Source of the DNA: an uncultured Eubacteriales bacterium
Lineage (GTDB): Bacteria > Bacillota > Clostridia > Christensenellales > CAG-917
Direction: 5' to 3'
Length of the DNA stretch: 11,107 nucleotides
Assembly (NCBI GenBank): GCA_900548005.1
Contig: URIZ01000023.1
Span: 1-11,107, forward strand
In this document: piece by piece, positions 1 to 5,884 of the stretch
Position numbering within the stretch: position 1 is the first letter of the stretch
Layout: every line of letters starts with the position of its first letter
Translations under genes and position numbers: made by a program
Notes under the pieces: model-generated
What the model was told of the DNA's origin: nothing
The model's input: only the letters and a program-made list of their open reading frames with translations
Databases searched by the model: none

Positions 1-104
1 AGAAAGCAATTGAAATGTACGGCAAAGCGGTAGAGAACGGCGAAAAAGCAGGACTCGAAGCGATTAAGCGAGTCTACTCAAAAATGAATGTTAATCAGGC
101 TTAG
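1..104 (+). CDS. C-terminal end of an unidentified protein (partial)
   Basis: The only frame open to the left edge (codons from base 3) gives about 33 residues ending in TAG at 102-104. The visible part contains AIEMYGKAVENG and then GLEAIKRVYSKM. Its alternating small and hydrophobic residues resemble the second helix of a TPR or Sel1-type repeat (compare A-x-x-x-Y-x-K-A-x-x-x-G), so the protein could be a helical-repeat protein. This rests on one partial repeat and is only a suggestion. The start and most of the protein lie outside the window. No terminator follows directly; the next 66 bases are a coding relic of another kind. Confidence 0.5.
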   Translation, partial: KAIEMYGKAVENGEKAGLEAIKRVYSKMNVNQA

Positions 105-108
105 TTAA

Positions 109-174
109 CTTTCTTATTCTTTCATCAAAGACGGCAACACCCCGTATGAATACGATGCAAACGGCAACGTGTAG
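109..174 (+). pseudogene. Relic of a YD/RHS-type repeat
   Basis: A 21-codon open stretch with no start codon lies between the stop of the upstream gene and TAG at 172-174. It translates to a short peptide ending in DGNTPYEYDANGNV. The string Y-x-Y-D-A-N-G-N is the core signature of YD/RHS repeats found in large secreted or toxin-delivery proteins. There is no start, no ribosome-binding site and no continuation, so I read it as a decayed or recombined fragment and not as a gene. One motif in 21 residues could arise by chance, but it is a near-perfect match to the repeat consensus as I know it. Confidence 0.4.
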
Positions 175-184
175 CAAATAGTTG

Positions 185-213
185 TTGAATGTATGCGTAT
201 GTTGTGGTATGAT
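185..213 (+). promoter_or_regulatory. Likely promoter of the GNAT gene
   Basis: TTGAAT (185-190) and TATGAT (208-213) are separated by 17 bases, a good sigma-70/SigA-type pair. Transcription would begin near 220, giving a leader of about 20 bases before the ATG at 240. TTGTTG at 182-187 is a poorer alternative -35 with a 20-base spacer. Confidence 0.45.
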
Positions 214-239
214 TTATAAAAAAATGATTGGATAAGAAT

Positions 240-881
240 ATGAATGCGGAATTTCGGATAAACGGAAAAGAAATCGAGACCGAGCGTTTGGTGTTGCGGG
301 CGTTCAGGCAGTCGGATTTGGAAGACTTTTTTGAATACGCGTCGGTGGACGGCGTGGGCGAAATGGCGGGATGGCAACATCACGAAAATCGCGCGGTGAC
401 GCAAAAGGTGCTTGACGATTTCATCCTTGGCGACAAGACTTTTGCCTTGGTTGAAAAGAAAAGCGGCAAGGTGATCGGCTCGCTTGGCGTTGAAAAATAC
501 AACCTTGAAGATCGGCTGAGCGAATTTGACGGCTATCGCGACAGAGAGCTTGGATACGTGCTTGGCAAGTCGCACTGGGGCATGGGATTGATGCCCGAAG
601 CCGTGCAAGCGGTGATAGCCTATTTGTTTGACGAATGCGATCTTGACTTTTTGACTTGCGGATATTATGCGTTCAATCGTCAATCCGCGCGCGTGCAAGA
701 AAAGTGCGGCTTTCTTCCCTATCGCTCGCTTGTGTTCGACACGAAAATGGGCACGAAAGAGCCGGGCGTGCTGAATCTGCTTGTGAACGGCGCAAAGAAC
801 ATAACATTTGAGTTTTCGCATCCCGAAACGCTGTTGTGGCAAGACGGCAATTTGCAAGGGCAAATTGGCGCAAACCGTTGA
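240..881 (+). CDS. GNAT-family N-acetyltransferase (RimJ/RimL-like)
   Basis: Predicted cytoplasmic enzyme of 213 residues that would move an acetyl group from acetyl-CoA to an amino group. The N-terminus ETERLVLRAFRQSD (13-26) is the usual opening of RimJ/RimL-type acetyltransferases. ELGYVLGKSHWGMGLMPEA (about 103-121) is the acetyl-CoA pyrophosphate-binding region with its G-x-G turn (114-116). N146 and R147 before QSARVQEKCGF close the fold as in this family. The target is unknown; small-molecule or ribosomal-protein N-termini are both possible. I prefer ATG 240, with GGAT seven bases upstream as a weak ribosome-binding site. An in-frame TTG at 228 would add four residues. It appears to be a single-gene unit with its own promoter. 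The last third, after residue 160, is more divergent than the core. Confidence 0.85.
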   Translation: MNAEFRINGKEIETERLVLRAFRQSDLEDFFEYASVDGVGEMAGWQHHENRAVTQKVLDDFILGDKTFALVEKKSGKVIGSLGVEKYNLEDRLSEFDGYRDRELGYVLGKSHWGMGLMPEAVQAVIAYLFDECDLDFLTCGYYAFNRQSARVQEKCGFLPYRSLVFDTKMGTKEPGVLNLLVNGAKNITFEFSHPETLLWQDGNLQGQIGANR

Positions 882-960
882 AAGACACGGCAAAATGTGG
901 TAGTATATAGAAAAAGAATATAAAAATACGGTTTGAAAAGTTGTAAACTGAGTAGATTTA

Positions 961-991
961 GACATCGGGTTCGATTCCCGAACAACCGCCA
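961..991 (+). other. tRNA-like 3' end (T-arm plus CCA), truncated
   Basis: TCGGG (965-969), the loop TTCGATT (970-976) and CCCGA (977-981) form a perfect five-pair T-arm with the invariant TTCGA loop. Seven bases ACAACCG and then CCA (989-991) follow, as at a tRNA 3' end, although a normal tRNA has eight bases there. No cloverleaf 5' half with D-arm and anticodon arm can be found upstream. A CGGTT at 929-933 could pair with AACCG at 984-988 but gives only a stunted structure. It is most likely a leftover 3' tRNA end, the type of sequence integrases leave behind as an attachment site. Confidence 0.5.
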
Positions 992-1000
992 ATGCCGTGT

Positions 1001-1028
1001 TTGACTTATTGCGAAACGATAATAGTAT
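1001..1028 (+). promoter_or_regulatory. Possible promoter of the lipoprotein/transporter operon
   Basis: TTGACT (1001-1006) and TAGTAT (1023-1028) are 16 bases apart. The -35 box matches 5 of 6 and the -10 box only 4 of 6. It would start RNA near 1035 and give a leader of about 275 bases that runs through the terminator at 1206-1231. I see no better promoter between that terminator and the gene start, which is the main support for this one. Confidence 0.3.
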
Positions 1029-1205
1029 CGTCGTATTCTGAACTCTTCAACTGTTTTGTTTAGTCGCAGAAATGCCACGGAACAACGGCTATAGTTTAAT
1101 CTCTTTGCAATACGTCAAACAGCAAGTCTTCCGTATTTTTGGTTATCGTTATGGCAGGAGCGAACCGTTTTGGCGTTGGCTTGTGCTATACGAAAAAGAC
1201 GGTTG

Positions 1206-1231
1206 TGCGCTCTACGAGCGCATTTTTTGTT
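1206..1231 (+). terminator. Intrinsic terminator upstream of the lipoprotein gene
   Basis: TGCGCTC (1206-1212), loop TAC and GAGCGCA (1216-1222) form a perfect seven-pair stem followed directly by TTTTTTGTT. It ends about 80 bases before the lipoprotein ATG, and no coding gene stops just upstream. That placement fits an attenuator in a leader, or the end of a small RNA. The upstream GAGCG at 1158-1162 could pair with CGCTC at 1208-1212 and so act as an antiterminator; this is inference. Confidence 0.6.
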
Positions 1232-1250
1232 GCAAAAGATAACCTTTTTG

Positions 1251-1302
1251 GGCGGTACGAGAGAAAAACCGCGGTTTTATCCGCAAAAATACCGCCAAGG
1301 AG
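1251..1302 (+). promoter_or_regulatory. Nested hairpin abutting the lipoprotein ribosome-binding site
   Basis: GGCGGTA (1251-1257) pairs perfectly with TACCGCC (1290-1296). Inside it, GCGG (1271-1274) pairs with CCGC (1281-1284). The outer stem ends at the base before the Shine-Dalgarno AAGGAG (1297-1302), which is seven bases from the ATG at 1310. CCGC at 1269-1272 can compete for the same partners, so at least two folds are possible. Control of translation or mRNA stability is a reasonable inference; no known riboswitch class was recognised. Confidence 0.45.
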
Positions 1303-1309
1303 AAAAACA

Positions 1310-2788
1310 ATGAAAAACAAAGCTGCAAAACTTTTGTGTTTGCTTCTCGTCGTCGTGCTTGCATTGTCTGTTGCACTTGCAGCATGCAACAAAAAAGCAG
1401 ACGATCCGCTTGCAACCGAGCTGAAAGAGTCGCTCAAAGCGTATCTTCAAACGGACGCTTTCTCAAATTCCGTGAAAGACGCAAGAACAACGCAAGCGAG
1501 AGTGCCCCTGCTCTACCTTCGCTACGTCAAAGGCGATTTCTACACCGATGAAGTGGTGCTACAATTCAAGAAGTATCTCAACATGATTGACGGCGTCGTT
1601 GACGGCGGCAAGATCAAGGACAGCCTTTTTGCCACTTCGAGCGCAAGCACGCAAGGCTGGTACGGCATGCTCGACTTCCTTTACAGTTGGAGTGCGATAA
1701 TCAACCAATACCAACAATGGTGCGCAGAAACGGGCAACACCGACACGTCGTATTCGCTCTATTTCGGCGCGGTGAAAGAATATTTGAGCACACTTGACGC
1801 ATATCTTGCCGCAAGCCAAACGGAATATACGTTCAAGGGCAAAACGGTGACGCAAGCCAACTTGTATTATACGGGTTACAACGCGCTCAACAACATCGCA
1901 AACGCAAGCTCTCGCCTTAGCTATGACGATTTTGTGGAACTTCTTGCACTTGTGGCAAAAGCAACCGGCAACACGGACGGACATGCGACTTTCCTTGCCG
2001 AATACAAGAAAGTCGACTTTGCAACAATTGACGCTGCATCCGACAAAAACTCGCAATATTCAAAGCTCAAACCCGCGCTTTTGGCTCTTTGGAAAAGCTG
2101 TTTGCCCGTCACTCAAGTTGCATTTGGATACAGCACCAACAGCGTTGTCATGCTCACGGCGTACAATCTCGGATTTGAAGTGGAAAAAGTCGCGCCCTTC
2201 TGCACCGAGTTTATGCTCTCCTACTACGACAAAAAAGACGACGGCAGTTTCAAAAAGAACGGCGGCACTCCCAACTGGGTAGGTTTTTCGGGCAGACCGC
2301 TTGCAGGCTCTATCTTCCGTGGCAACGCAAGATATGACGTCAAATACGAAAAGACCATGCAAGGCTACTTCCCCTTCACCGACGGCTGGAATCAACCGCT
2401 TGACGAGATGATCAACATGGACAGACTTTGCAACTTCTACAACCACACACTCACCACAAACGCAAACGTCGATCCGAGATACGGCTTGCTCTACGGCTTT
2501 ATGAACGGAATCGATATGGAGCACTACGTGAAAGAAGTGTATCACTCTCAAGTGTGCACGGGCGAAGATTGCAAATACCATATTGACGAAAAAGACGGAC
2601 AAGTTTACAATATAGTCACCATGTGGAGAGAAACTCTCAAAAAGGACGAAAACGGCAAATACGTCATCTCAAACAACGTTGATATGGCTGTTGCCATTGC
2701 GTATATCGCGCACGTGTACGGAGTCGAAGCTCCCACTCCGCTCGGACTTTACAATGCGGCGCAAGCCTGCATAGACCTTGGTCTTTGA
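1310..2788 (+). CDS. Large surface lipoprotein of unknown family, first gene of a putative uptake cassette
   Basis: The protein has 492 residues. A lipoprotein signal peptide is clear: KNKAAK, a hydrophobic run (8-24) and the lipobox LAAC with lipidated Cys26. The mature protein should sit on the outer face of the membrane. I do not recognise a family. The body is rich in aromatic residues and reads as mostly helical, with segments such as 118-138, 150-168, 205-218 and 455-470. A cluster H412-x3-C416-x4-C421-x2-H424 could bind a metal or form a disulfide. ATG 1310 is chosen because of AAGGAG seven bases upstream and because the signal peptide starts there; the frame is open further left, but that stretch contains the terminator. 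It is followed after 84 bases by a second lipoprotein and then a membrane protein, which suggests capture of an extracellular ligand. An alpha/alpha-barrel ligand binder is possible but unproven. Confidence 0.75.
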   Translation: MKNKAAKLLCLLLVVVLALSVALAACNKKADDPLATELKESLKAYLQTDAFSNSVKDARTTQARVPLLYLRYVKGDFYTDEVVLQFKKYLNMIDGVVDGGKIKDSLFATSSASTQGWYGMLDFLYSWSAIINQYQQWCAETGNTDTSYSLYFGAVKEYLSTLDAYLAASQTEYTFKGKTVTQANLYYTGYNALNNIANASSRLSYDDFVELLALVAKATGNTDGHATFLAEYKKVDFATIDAASDKNSQYSKLKPALLALWKSCLPVTQVAFGYSTNSVVMLTAYNLGFEVEKVAPFCTEFMLSYYDKKDDGSFKKNGGTPNWVGFSGRPLAGSIFRGNARYDVKYEKTMQGYFPFTDGWNQPLDEMINMDRLCNFYNHTLTTNANVDPRYGLLYGFMNGIDMEHYVKEVYHSQVCTGEDCKYHIDEKDGQVYNIVTMWRETLKKDENGKYVISNNVDMAVAIAYIAHVYGVEAPTPLGLYNAAQACIDLGL

Positions 2789-2818
2789 TCAAAACAACAA
2801 AAAAATACAACAAACAAA

Positions 2819-2862
2819 GCCGTTTAGATTGCCGAAAACTTCGATTTTAGGCAATCGGCGGC
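2819..2862 (+). promoter_or_regulatory. Intercistronic hairpin between the two lipoprotein genes
   Basis: GATTGCC (2827-2833) pairs with GGCAATC (2850-2856). GCCG (2819-2822) can extend it with CGGC (2859-2862), and AAAA/TTTT pairs lie inside. There is no T-run after it, so it is not a terminator. It ends just before the ribosome-binding site AAGGTG (2864-2869) of the next gene and may set relative expression by RNA processing or by modulating initiation. Confidence 0.45.
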
Positions 2863-2872
2863 AAGGTGTGAT

Positions 2873-3403
2873 ATGAACTCGAAAATCCTGAAAATCTTCA
2901 CCGTGTTCGTGCTGCTTTTCACGCTCGTGGGGCTGTTGTACGCCTGCGACAAGGTGTGGGGCAACGACAAAACGACGGACGATCCCGGCTATCACGTCAT
3001 TGACGGCAAAAGGCTGTCTTTCACCCTTGAGTTTCGCGATACGGGCTCGAATACCGAGGTGAGCGAGGGGGACAATTTTGCCCACTCCACTCTTGACGGC
3101 AAGCTGATAAAATCGTGGCAAATCGATTGCTACGGCAACACCGTGTATGAGTCTATCGTCAAATTCTTTGAAGATAAGGACGAAAAAATCACTTTCAGGC
3201 TCTCGCAACATCGCTTCTATATGTTCCACGAATTGACGCTTTCGGACGGAACAAGCTACAATCTTGAAACCGTCTACGTCGCCGCCGACGGCAAATATGC
3301 CATGTGCGCCAATTTTCAGACGCTTTTCGGCGAAGACGGAACGCCGGGAACGGTTGACGATTTGCAGGTTTTGGTGTTAGTATATAAGGGATGGCTGTAT
3401 TAA
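2873..3403 (+). CDS. Small lipoprotein, possibly DUF4430-like
   Basis: The protein has 176 residues. Lys residues, a hydrophobic run (8-24) and the lipobox LYAC with Cys25 mark it as a lipoprotein. After a short linker, the rest (45-176) looks beta-rich, with many alternating strands. GNTVYESIVKFF (89-100) recalls the 'TV-x-x-x-L' helix of DUF4430/transcobalamin C-terminal-type domains, and the ending VDDLQVLVLVYKGW (161-174) recalls their final 'GD-x-hydrophobic-x-Y' strand. The match is weak and by eye only. In that family the domain often accompanies vitamin uptake, which fits the S-component-like gene 17 bases downstream. The start has AAGGTG about four to nine bases upstream. A solute-binding or cell-wall lipoprotein of another fold remains possible. 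Confidence 0.7.
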   Translation: MNSKILKIFTVFVLLFTLVGLLYACDKVWGNDKTTDDPGYHVIDGKRLSFTLEFRDTGSNTEVSEGDNFAHSTLDGKLIKSWQIDCYGNTVYESIVKFFEDKDEKITFRLSQHRFYMFHELTLSDGTSYNLETVYVAADGKYAMCANFQTLFGEDGTPGTVDDLQVLVLVYKGWLY

Positions 3404-3420
3404 GGCAGGTTGAAAATAGT

Positions 3421-4038
3421 ATGAAAAAAGAAATTTCGTTTTCCAAAATCGAAAGGCTCGCAAAGACAGGCGGCATACAGGGCTGGACGGCTATGTTTGC
3501 GCTGTTGGCAATTATGTGCCTTGATCAATTCGTGTTGGAGATCCCGTTTGAAAACGTGGTTTTTCCCATTCTCGTGGTATGCGCCGCGTGCATGAGTCCC
3601 GCAAAGAACGCCGTGCTTGTCATCACCTATTCGGTGATCTTCGAGATAAGCTGCATCGGCTGGTTTCCGAGCGAACTGCCCCGCGTGCAACTGTGGCTGT
3701 TTGAAGTGATAGTGGGCTATTTCATGCCGCTTGCGTGCTACAAAGCATTCAACAGAAAACACGAAGATATGAGCGTTATCTCATACGCAGCACTTGCCGC
3801 TATGGGCGAAATTTTCTACTTCTGGGTGTCTGTTGTGGCAACCGTGCTCATTTGGGGTTGGGACTTCGGCGCATACTTTGCAAGCGACATTCCGTTTGAA
3901 ATCGCAGGCGCATTCGCAACGTTTGCATGCGCACTCCCCGTGGCTTTCATCTACAAACTCACAACCAAGGAAATCACTCTTTCAAGAGTCGGCAAAACGC
4001 TCCGTCCCCTTCTCGACCGCAAAGCCATGGCGATTTAA
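3421..4038 (+). CDS. Membrane protein resembling an ECF transporter S component
   Basis: The protein has 205 residues and about six membrane helices (near 22-40, 45-60, 62-82, 90-108, 120-147, 158-180). The size, helix count and the closing pattern SDIPFEIAGAFATFACALPV (155-174) resemble S components of energy-coupling factor transporters, which bind a vitamin or metal in the membrane and dock to a shared ATPase/T module. No EcfA or EcfT gene is present here, so it would be a group II S component using a module encoded elsewhere. I choose ATG 3421. The earlier ATG at 3391 overlaps the previous gene and has AAGGG directly against it, which is too close for a ribosome-binding site. The preceding lipoproteins suggest that they deliver its substrate. 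The substrate cannot be told from the sequence. Confidence 0.65.
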   Translation: MKKEISFSKIERLAKTGGIQGWTAMFALLAIMCLDQFVLEIPFENVVFPILVVCAACMSPAKNAVLVITYSVIFEISCIGWFPSELPRVQLWLFEVIVGYFMPLACYKAFNRKHEDMSVISYAALAAMGEIFYFWVSVVATVLIWGWDFGAYFASDIPFEIAGAFATFACALPVAFIYKLTTKEITLSRVGKTLRPLLDRKAMAI

Positions 4039-4068
4039 CCTTGTATCGCTCAACAACGCAAATCACAC

Positions 4069-4096
4069 AAAAAAGTCTGCATCTGCGGACTTTTTC
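4069..4096. terminator. Two-way intrinsic terminator between convergent genes
   Basis: AAAAAGTCTGC and GCGGACTTTTT form an 11-pair stem (one G-T pair) around the loop ATCT (4081-4084). A-rich and T-rich flanks serve both strands. It closes the transporter cassette (+) and the kinase/NERD operon (-). Confidence 0.8.
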
Positions 4097-4119
4097 TATT
4101 GCAAAAACGCTATTCTAAA

Positions 4120-4923
4120 TCAATATTTTTTTCTAAACTTGCACTTCGGATAATTTGAGCAACCGTAAAACTGTCCGTACTTTCCTTCTCTCAAAACAAG
4201 TTTTCCGCCACAATTCGGACAAACGCCGTTTTCAACCATCCAACGCTTTATTTTTACGTTTTGCTCGTGTTGTTCATCACTCATTTTGCTTCTGTTCTTT
4301 TCAAGCTTATATGCAATATTCAATGCCTGACGGTCCGAAAACACTTCTTCACCGCTATTGAGCTTTCCGGTCAACTCTTCAATCGATATTACGTCATCCG
4401 CTCGCACTTTGCTTATGTCTGACTTGACAAAAACGACCAATGATTGTATCGGAGTGTTTGGCGGCAAAACTTTCTTCAAGGCACATACGTGGGTTTTGTT
4501 TTGCATAATCGGATTATGAAAAGTTTTTATTTCACTATGCTTGTACTGTTTCCATTCTCTTTGATCGCGCAAACCATAAATCGCGCCGGTGAAACACTTT
4601 GTTTCAATCACAAAGACACCGTGTTTGTTCACGACAATTTCGTCTATTTGATGCGATGAAGCGCCTTCTTCGATTATAAAATCGAAAAACGTATAACAGC
4701 CTAATTGCGACTCGCCTATTGTTCTATTGACAAGATACTCTCCGTATTTCCCGACGTCTTCAAAATCCCTAAATCCCCAACGCCAATGCGGATTGTATCC
4801 AAAACGCTTTGCCCTCCCACGCTCTTCTTTATTCGCAAACACTTTTTTGGCAATAAAAAAGGCTATTATAATGACTGCCGCTTGCACACCGAAAAAACAT
4901 ATCAAAACTCTATCTGCGCCCAT
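4120..4923 (-). CDS. Membrane-anchored NERD-domain protein with topoisomerase-type zinc finger
   Basis: The protein has 267 residues. Residues 6-25 form one membrane helix. Residues 55-170 match the NERD (nuclease-related) domain: GEYLV (61-65), then HQIDEIVVNKHGVFVIETK (91-109), with D94, E107 and K109 in the positions of the D...E-x-K nuclease core. Cys235, Cys238, Cys255 and Cys261 form a C-terminal zinc finger like those at the end of bacterial topoisomerase I (CPNCGG, then YGCSNYPKCKF). It probably binds and may cut DNA or RNA near the membrane; its physiological role is not established. It starts 15 bases after the sugar kinase on the same strand with no clear ribosome-binding site, so translation may be coupled. 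Proteins of this layout are widespread in Firmicutes, mostly uncharacterised. All proposed catalytic residues are intact. Confidence 0.85.
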   Translation of the reverse strand: MGADRVLICFFGVQAAVIIIAFFIAKKVFANKEERGRAKRFGYNPHWRWGFRDFEDVGKYGEYLVNRTIGESQLGCYTFFDFIIEEGASSHQIDEIVVNKHGVFVIETKCFTGAIYGLRDQREWKQYKHSEIKTFHNPIMQNKTHVCALKKVLPPNTPIQSLVVFVKSDISKVRADDVISIEELTGKLNSGEEVFSDRQALNIAYKLEKNRSKMSDEQHEQNVKIKRWMVENGVCPNCGGKLVLREGKYGQFYGCSNYPKCKFRKKY

Positions 4924-4938
4924 ACTGTTTTCATTTTA

Positions 4939-5862
4939 TCATTTGAAATTTGCGATTTCGGATTTGGACGGCATGGCGGTCATAGAGCCGTTGCGGGAGA
5001 TTTGGATGGCGCATGCGCGGGATGCAAAATCGAGAGCGTAGGACATCCCCGTCAAGTCAAGGTACACCGTCTTTTGCGACAAAAGATAGAGTATCGAGCC
5101 GATGAAACAATCCCCTGCGCCCGTGGTGTTGACAACGTGTGTTTTGTACGCTTTTTGCGTGATTTTTGCAAGACTTCTGTCATAGCACACCGCGCCGTCC
5201 GCGCCCTTGGTGACGATCAAGATTTTGCAATCGAGCGCATTAGACATCAGGTTTTTCGCTTTTTCATCCTCACTATCGCCTTGCGCCAACAAGTCAAGCT
5301 CTTCGCTTGACACCTTCACGATATCGGCAAGTGGCAAAAACTCTCCTATGGCTTTCACGCAATCGTCAACACTGTCCCAAAGGTCTGCCCTGACATTGAC
5401 GTCAAAAGAAACGAGCGCGCCGCTTTGTCGTGCAAGCGCAATGGCTTTTTCGTGCGCGAGTTTCGATTGTCCCATAAGCCCGAGCGAGCAAAAATGCAAA
5501 ATATCGCCTGCCTCGAAATCGTCTTTCACGTCGTCGGCGGTCAAATTCAAATCCGCGGTATTCTCTCTTTCAAAACGAAATTTTCTGTCCCCTTTCTCGT
5601 CTATATCCACAAAAGCCAACGCTGTCTTGAGCGACTTGTCAAACACGACAAATCGTGTATCTATCCCTGCGGATTTGATTTGATCATACAAAAAGTCGGC
5701 ATAGCTGTCACCGCCGAGTTTGCCAAGATACGCCGCATCCGAGCCAAGACGAGCCACGCACGCGCAAACGTTGCAAGGCGCACCGCCGGCGTTTGGAACA
5801 TAGCCGCTTTTTGACGGCATCATATCGACAAGACATTCTCCTATACACACGACTTTGGACAT
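4939..5862 (-). CDS. PfkB-family sugar kinase, fructokinase-like
   Basis: Predicted cytoplasmic enzyme of 307 residues that uses ATP to phosphorylate a sugar, most likely fructose to fructose 6-phosphate. It opens with VVCIGECLVDMMP (4-16), with D13 in the substrate-contact position. NAGGAPCNVCACVARLG (24-40) is the first PfkB signature, and NTTGAGDCF (245-253) is the second, with catalytic D251. FDVNVR (153-158) corresponds to the conserved FD-P-NxR segment. The last conserved region usually reads DTTGAGD; here Asn245 replaces the leading Asp. I choose ATG 5862 for its AAAGGAG ribosome-binding site; the frame extends upstream by 24 residues without support. The length is normal for fructokinases (about 300-320). 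Ribokinase or another sugar kinase of the family is possible. It is followed by the NERD gene in one transcript. Confidence 0.9.
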   Translation of the reverse strand: MSKVVCIGECLVDMMPSKSGYVPNAGGAPCNVCACVARLGSDAAYLGKLGGDSYADFLYDQIKSAGIDTRFVVFDKSLKTALAFVDIDEKGDRKFRFERENTADLNLTADDVKDDFEAGDILHFCSLGLMGQSKLAHEKAIALARQSGALVSFDVNVRADLWDSVDDCVKAIGEFLPLADIVKVSSEELDLLAQGDSEDEKAKNLMSNALDCKILIVTKGADGAVCYDRSLAKITQKAYKTHVVNTTGAGDCFIGSILYLLSQKTVYLDLTGMSYALDFASRACAIQISRNGSMTAMPSKSEIANFK

Positions 5863-5884
5863 AAAATCACTCCTTTGTGACTTC

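Larger units (their letters stand above)
882..1309. other. 428-base stretch with no convincing gene
   Basis: Between the GNAT stop and the lipoprotein start I find no supported coding gene. The stretch holds, in order: a tRNA-like 3' end (961-991), a possible promoter (1001-1028), a small hairpin ACGATA/TATCGT (1016-1031), an intrinsic terminator (1206-1231) and a nested hairpin touching the next ribosome-binding site (1251-1296). The last two suggest that the right-hand part is the 5' leader of the lipoprotein mRNA. A possible further promoter, TTGAAA (878-883) and TAGTAT (901-906) with 17 bases between, overlaps the GNAT stop codon; it would transcribe the whole stretch as a non-coding RNA or long leader. 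Confidence 0.5.

Noticed and set aside
912..991. A complete tRNA ending at the CCA at 989-991.
   Set aside because: No D-arm or anticodon arm can be formed upstream, and only seven bases separate the T-arm from CCA instead of eight.
114..992. A 292-codon open frame on the minus strand opposite the GNAT gene.
   Set aside because: It is a shadow of the real gene: it has no family resemblance, runs past the GNAT ends into non-coding sequence and lacks a ribosome-binding site.
1045..1170. Fragments resembling a cobalamin riboswitch (CAACTGT, GCCACGG and a CAGGAG word in that order) ahead of the possible vitamin-uptake cassette.
   Set aside because: The other conserved core blocks are missing and each word is too short to be significant. 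An Rfam RF00174 covariance scan of 880-1310 would decide; a significant hit would overturn this rejection.
1072..1242. A 56-codon open frame starting MPRNNGYSLISLQYVKQQ with plausible-looking composition.
   Set aside because: It has no ribosome-binding site, its end contains the intrinsic terminator stem, and I recognise no family. It is kept only as a remote possibility of a decayed gene.
1139..1309. Upstream extension of the lipoprotein frame by 57 codons.
   Set aside because: The extension runs through a terminator and hairpin, and the signal peptide and AAGGAG site fix the start at 1310.
4120..4923. A defence-system reading of the NERD-domain protein.
   Set aside because: No helicase, methyltransferase, CRISPR array, toxin-antitoxin pair or other defence gene lies beside it; its partner is a sugar kinase.
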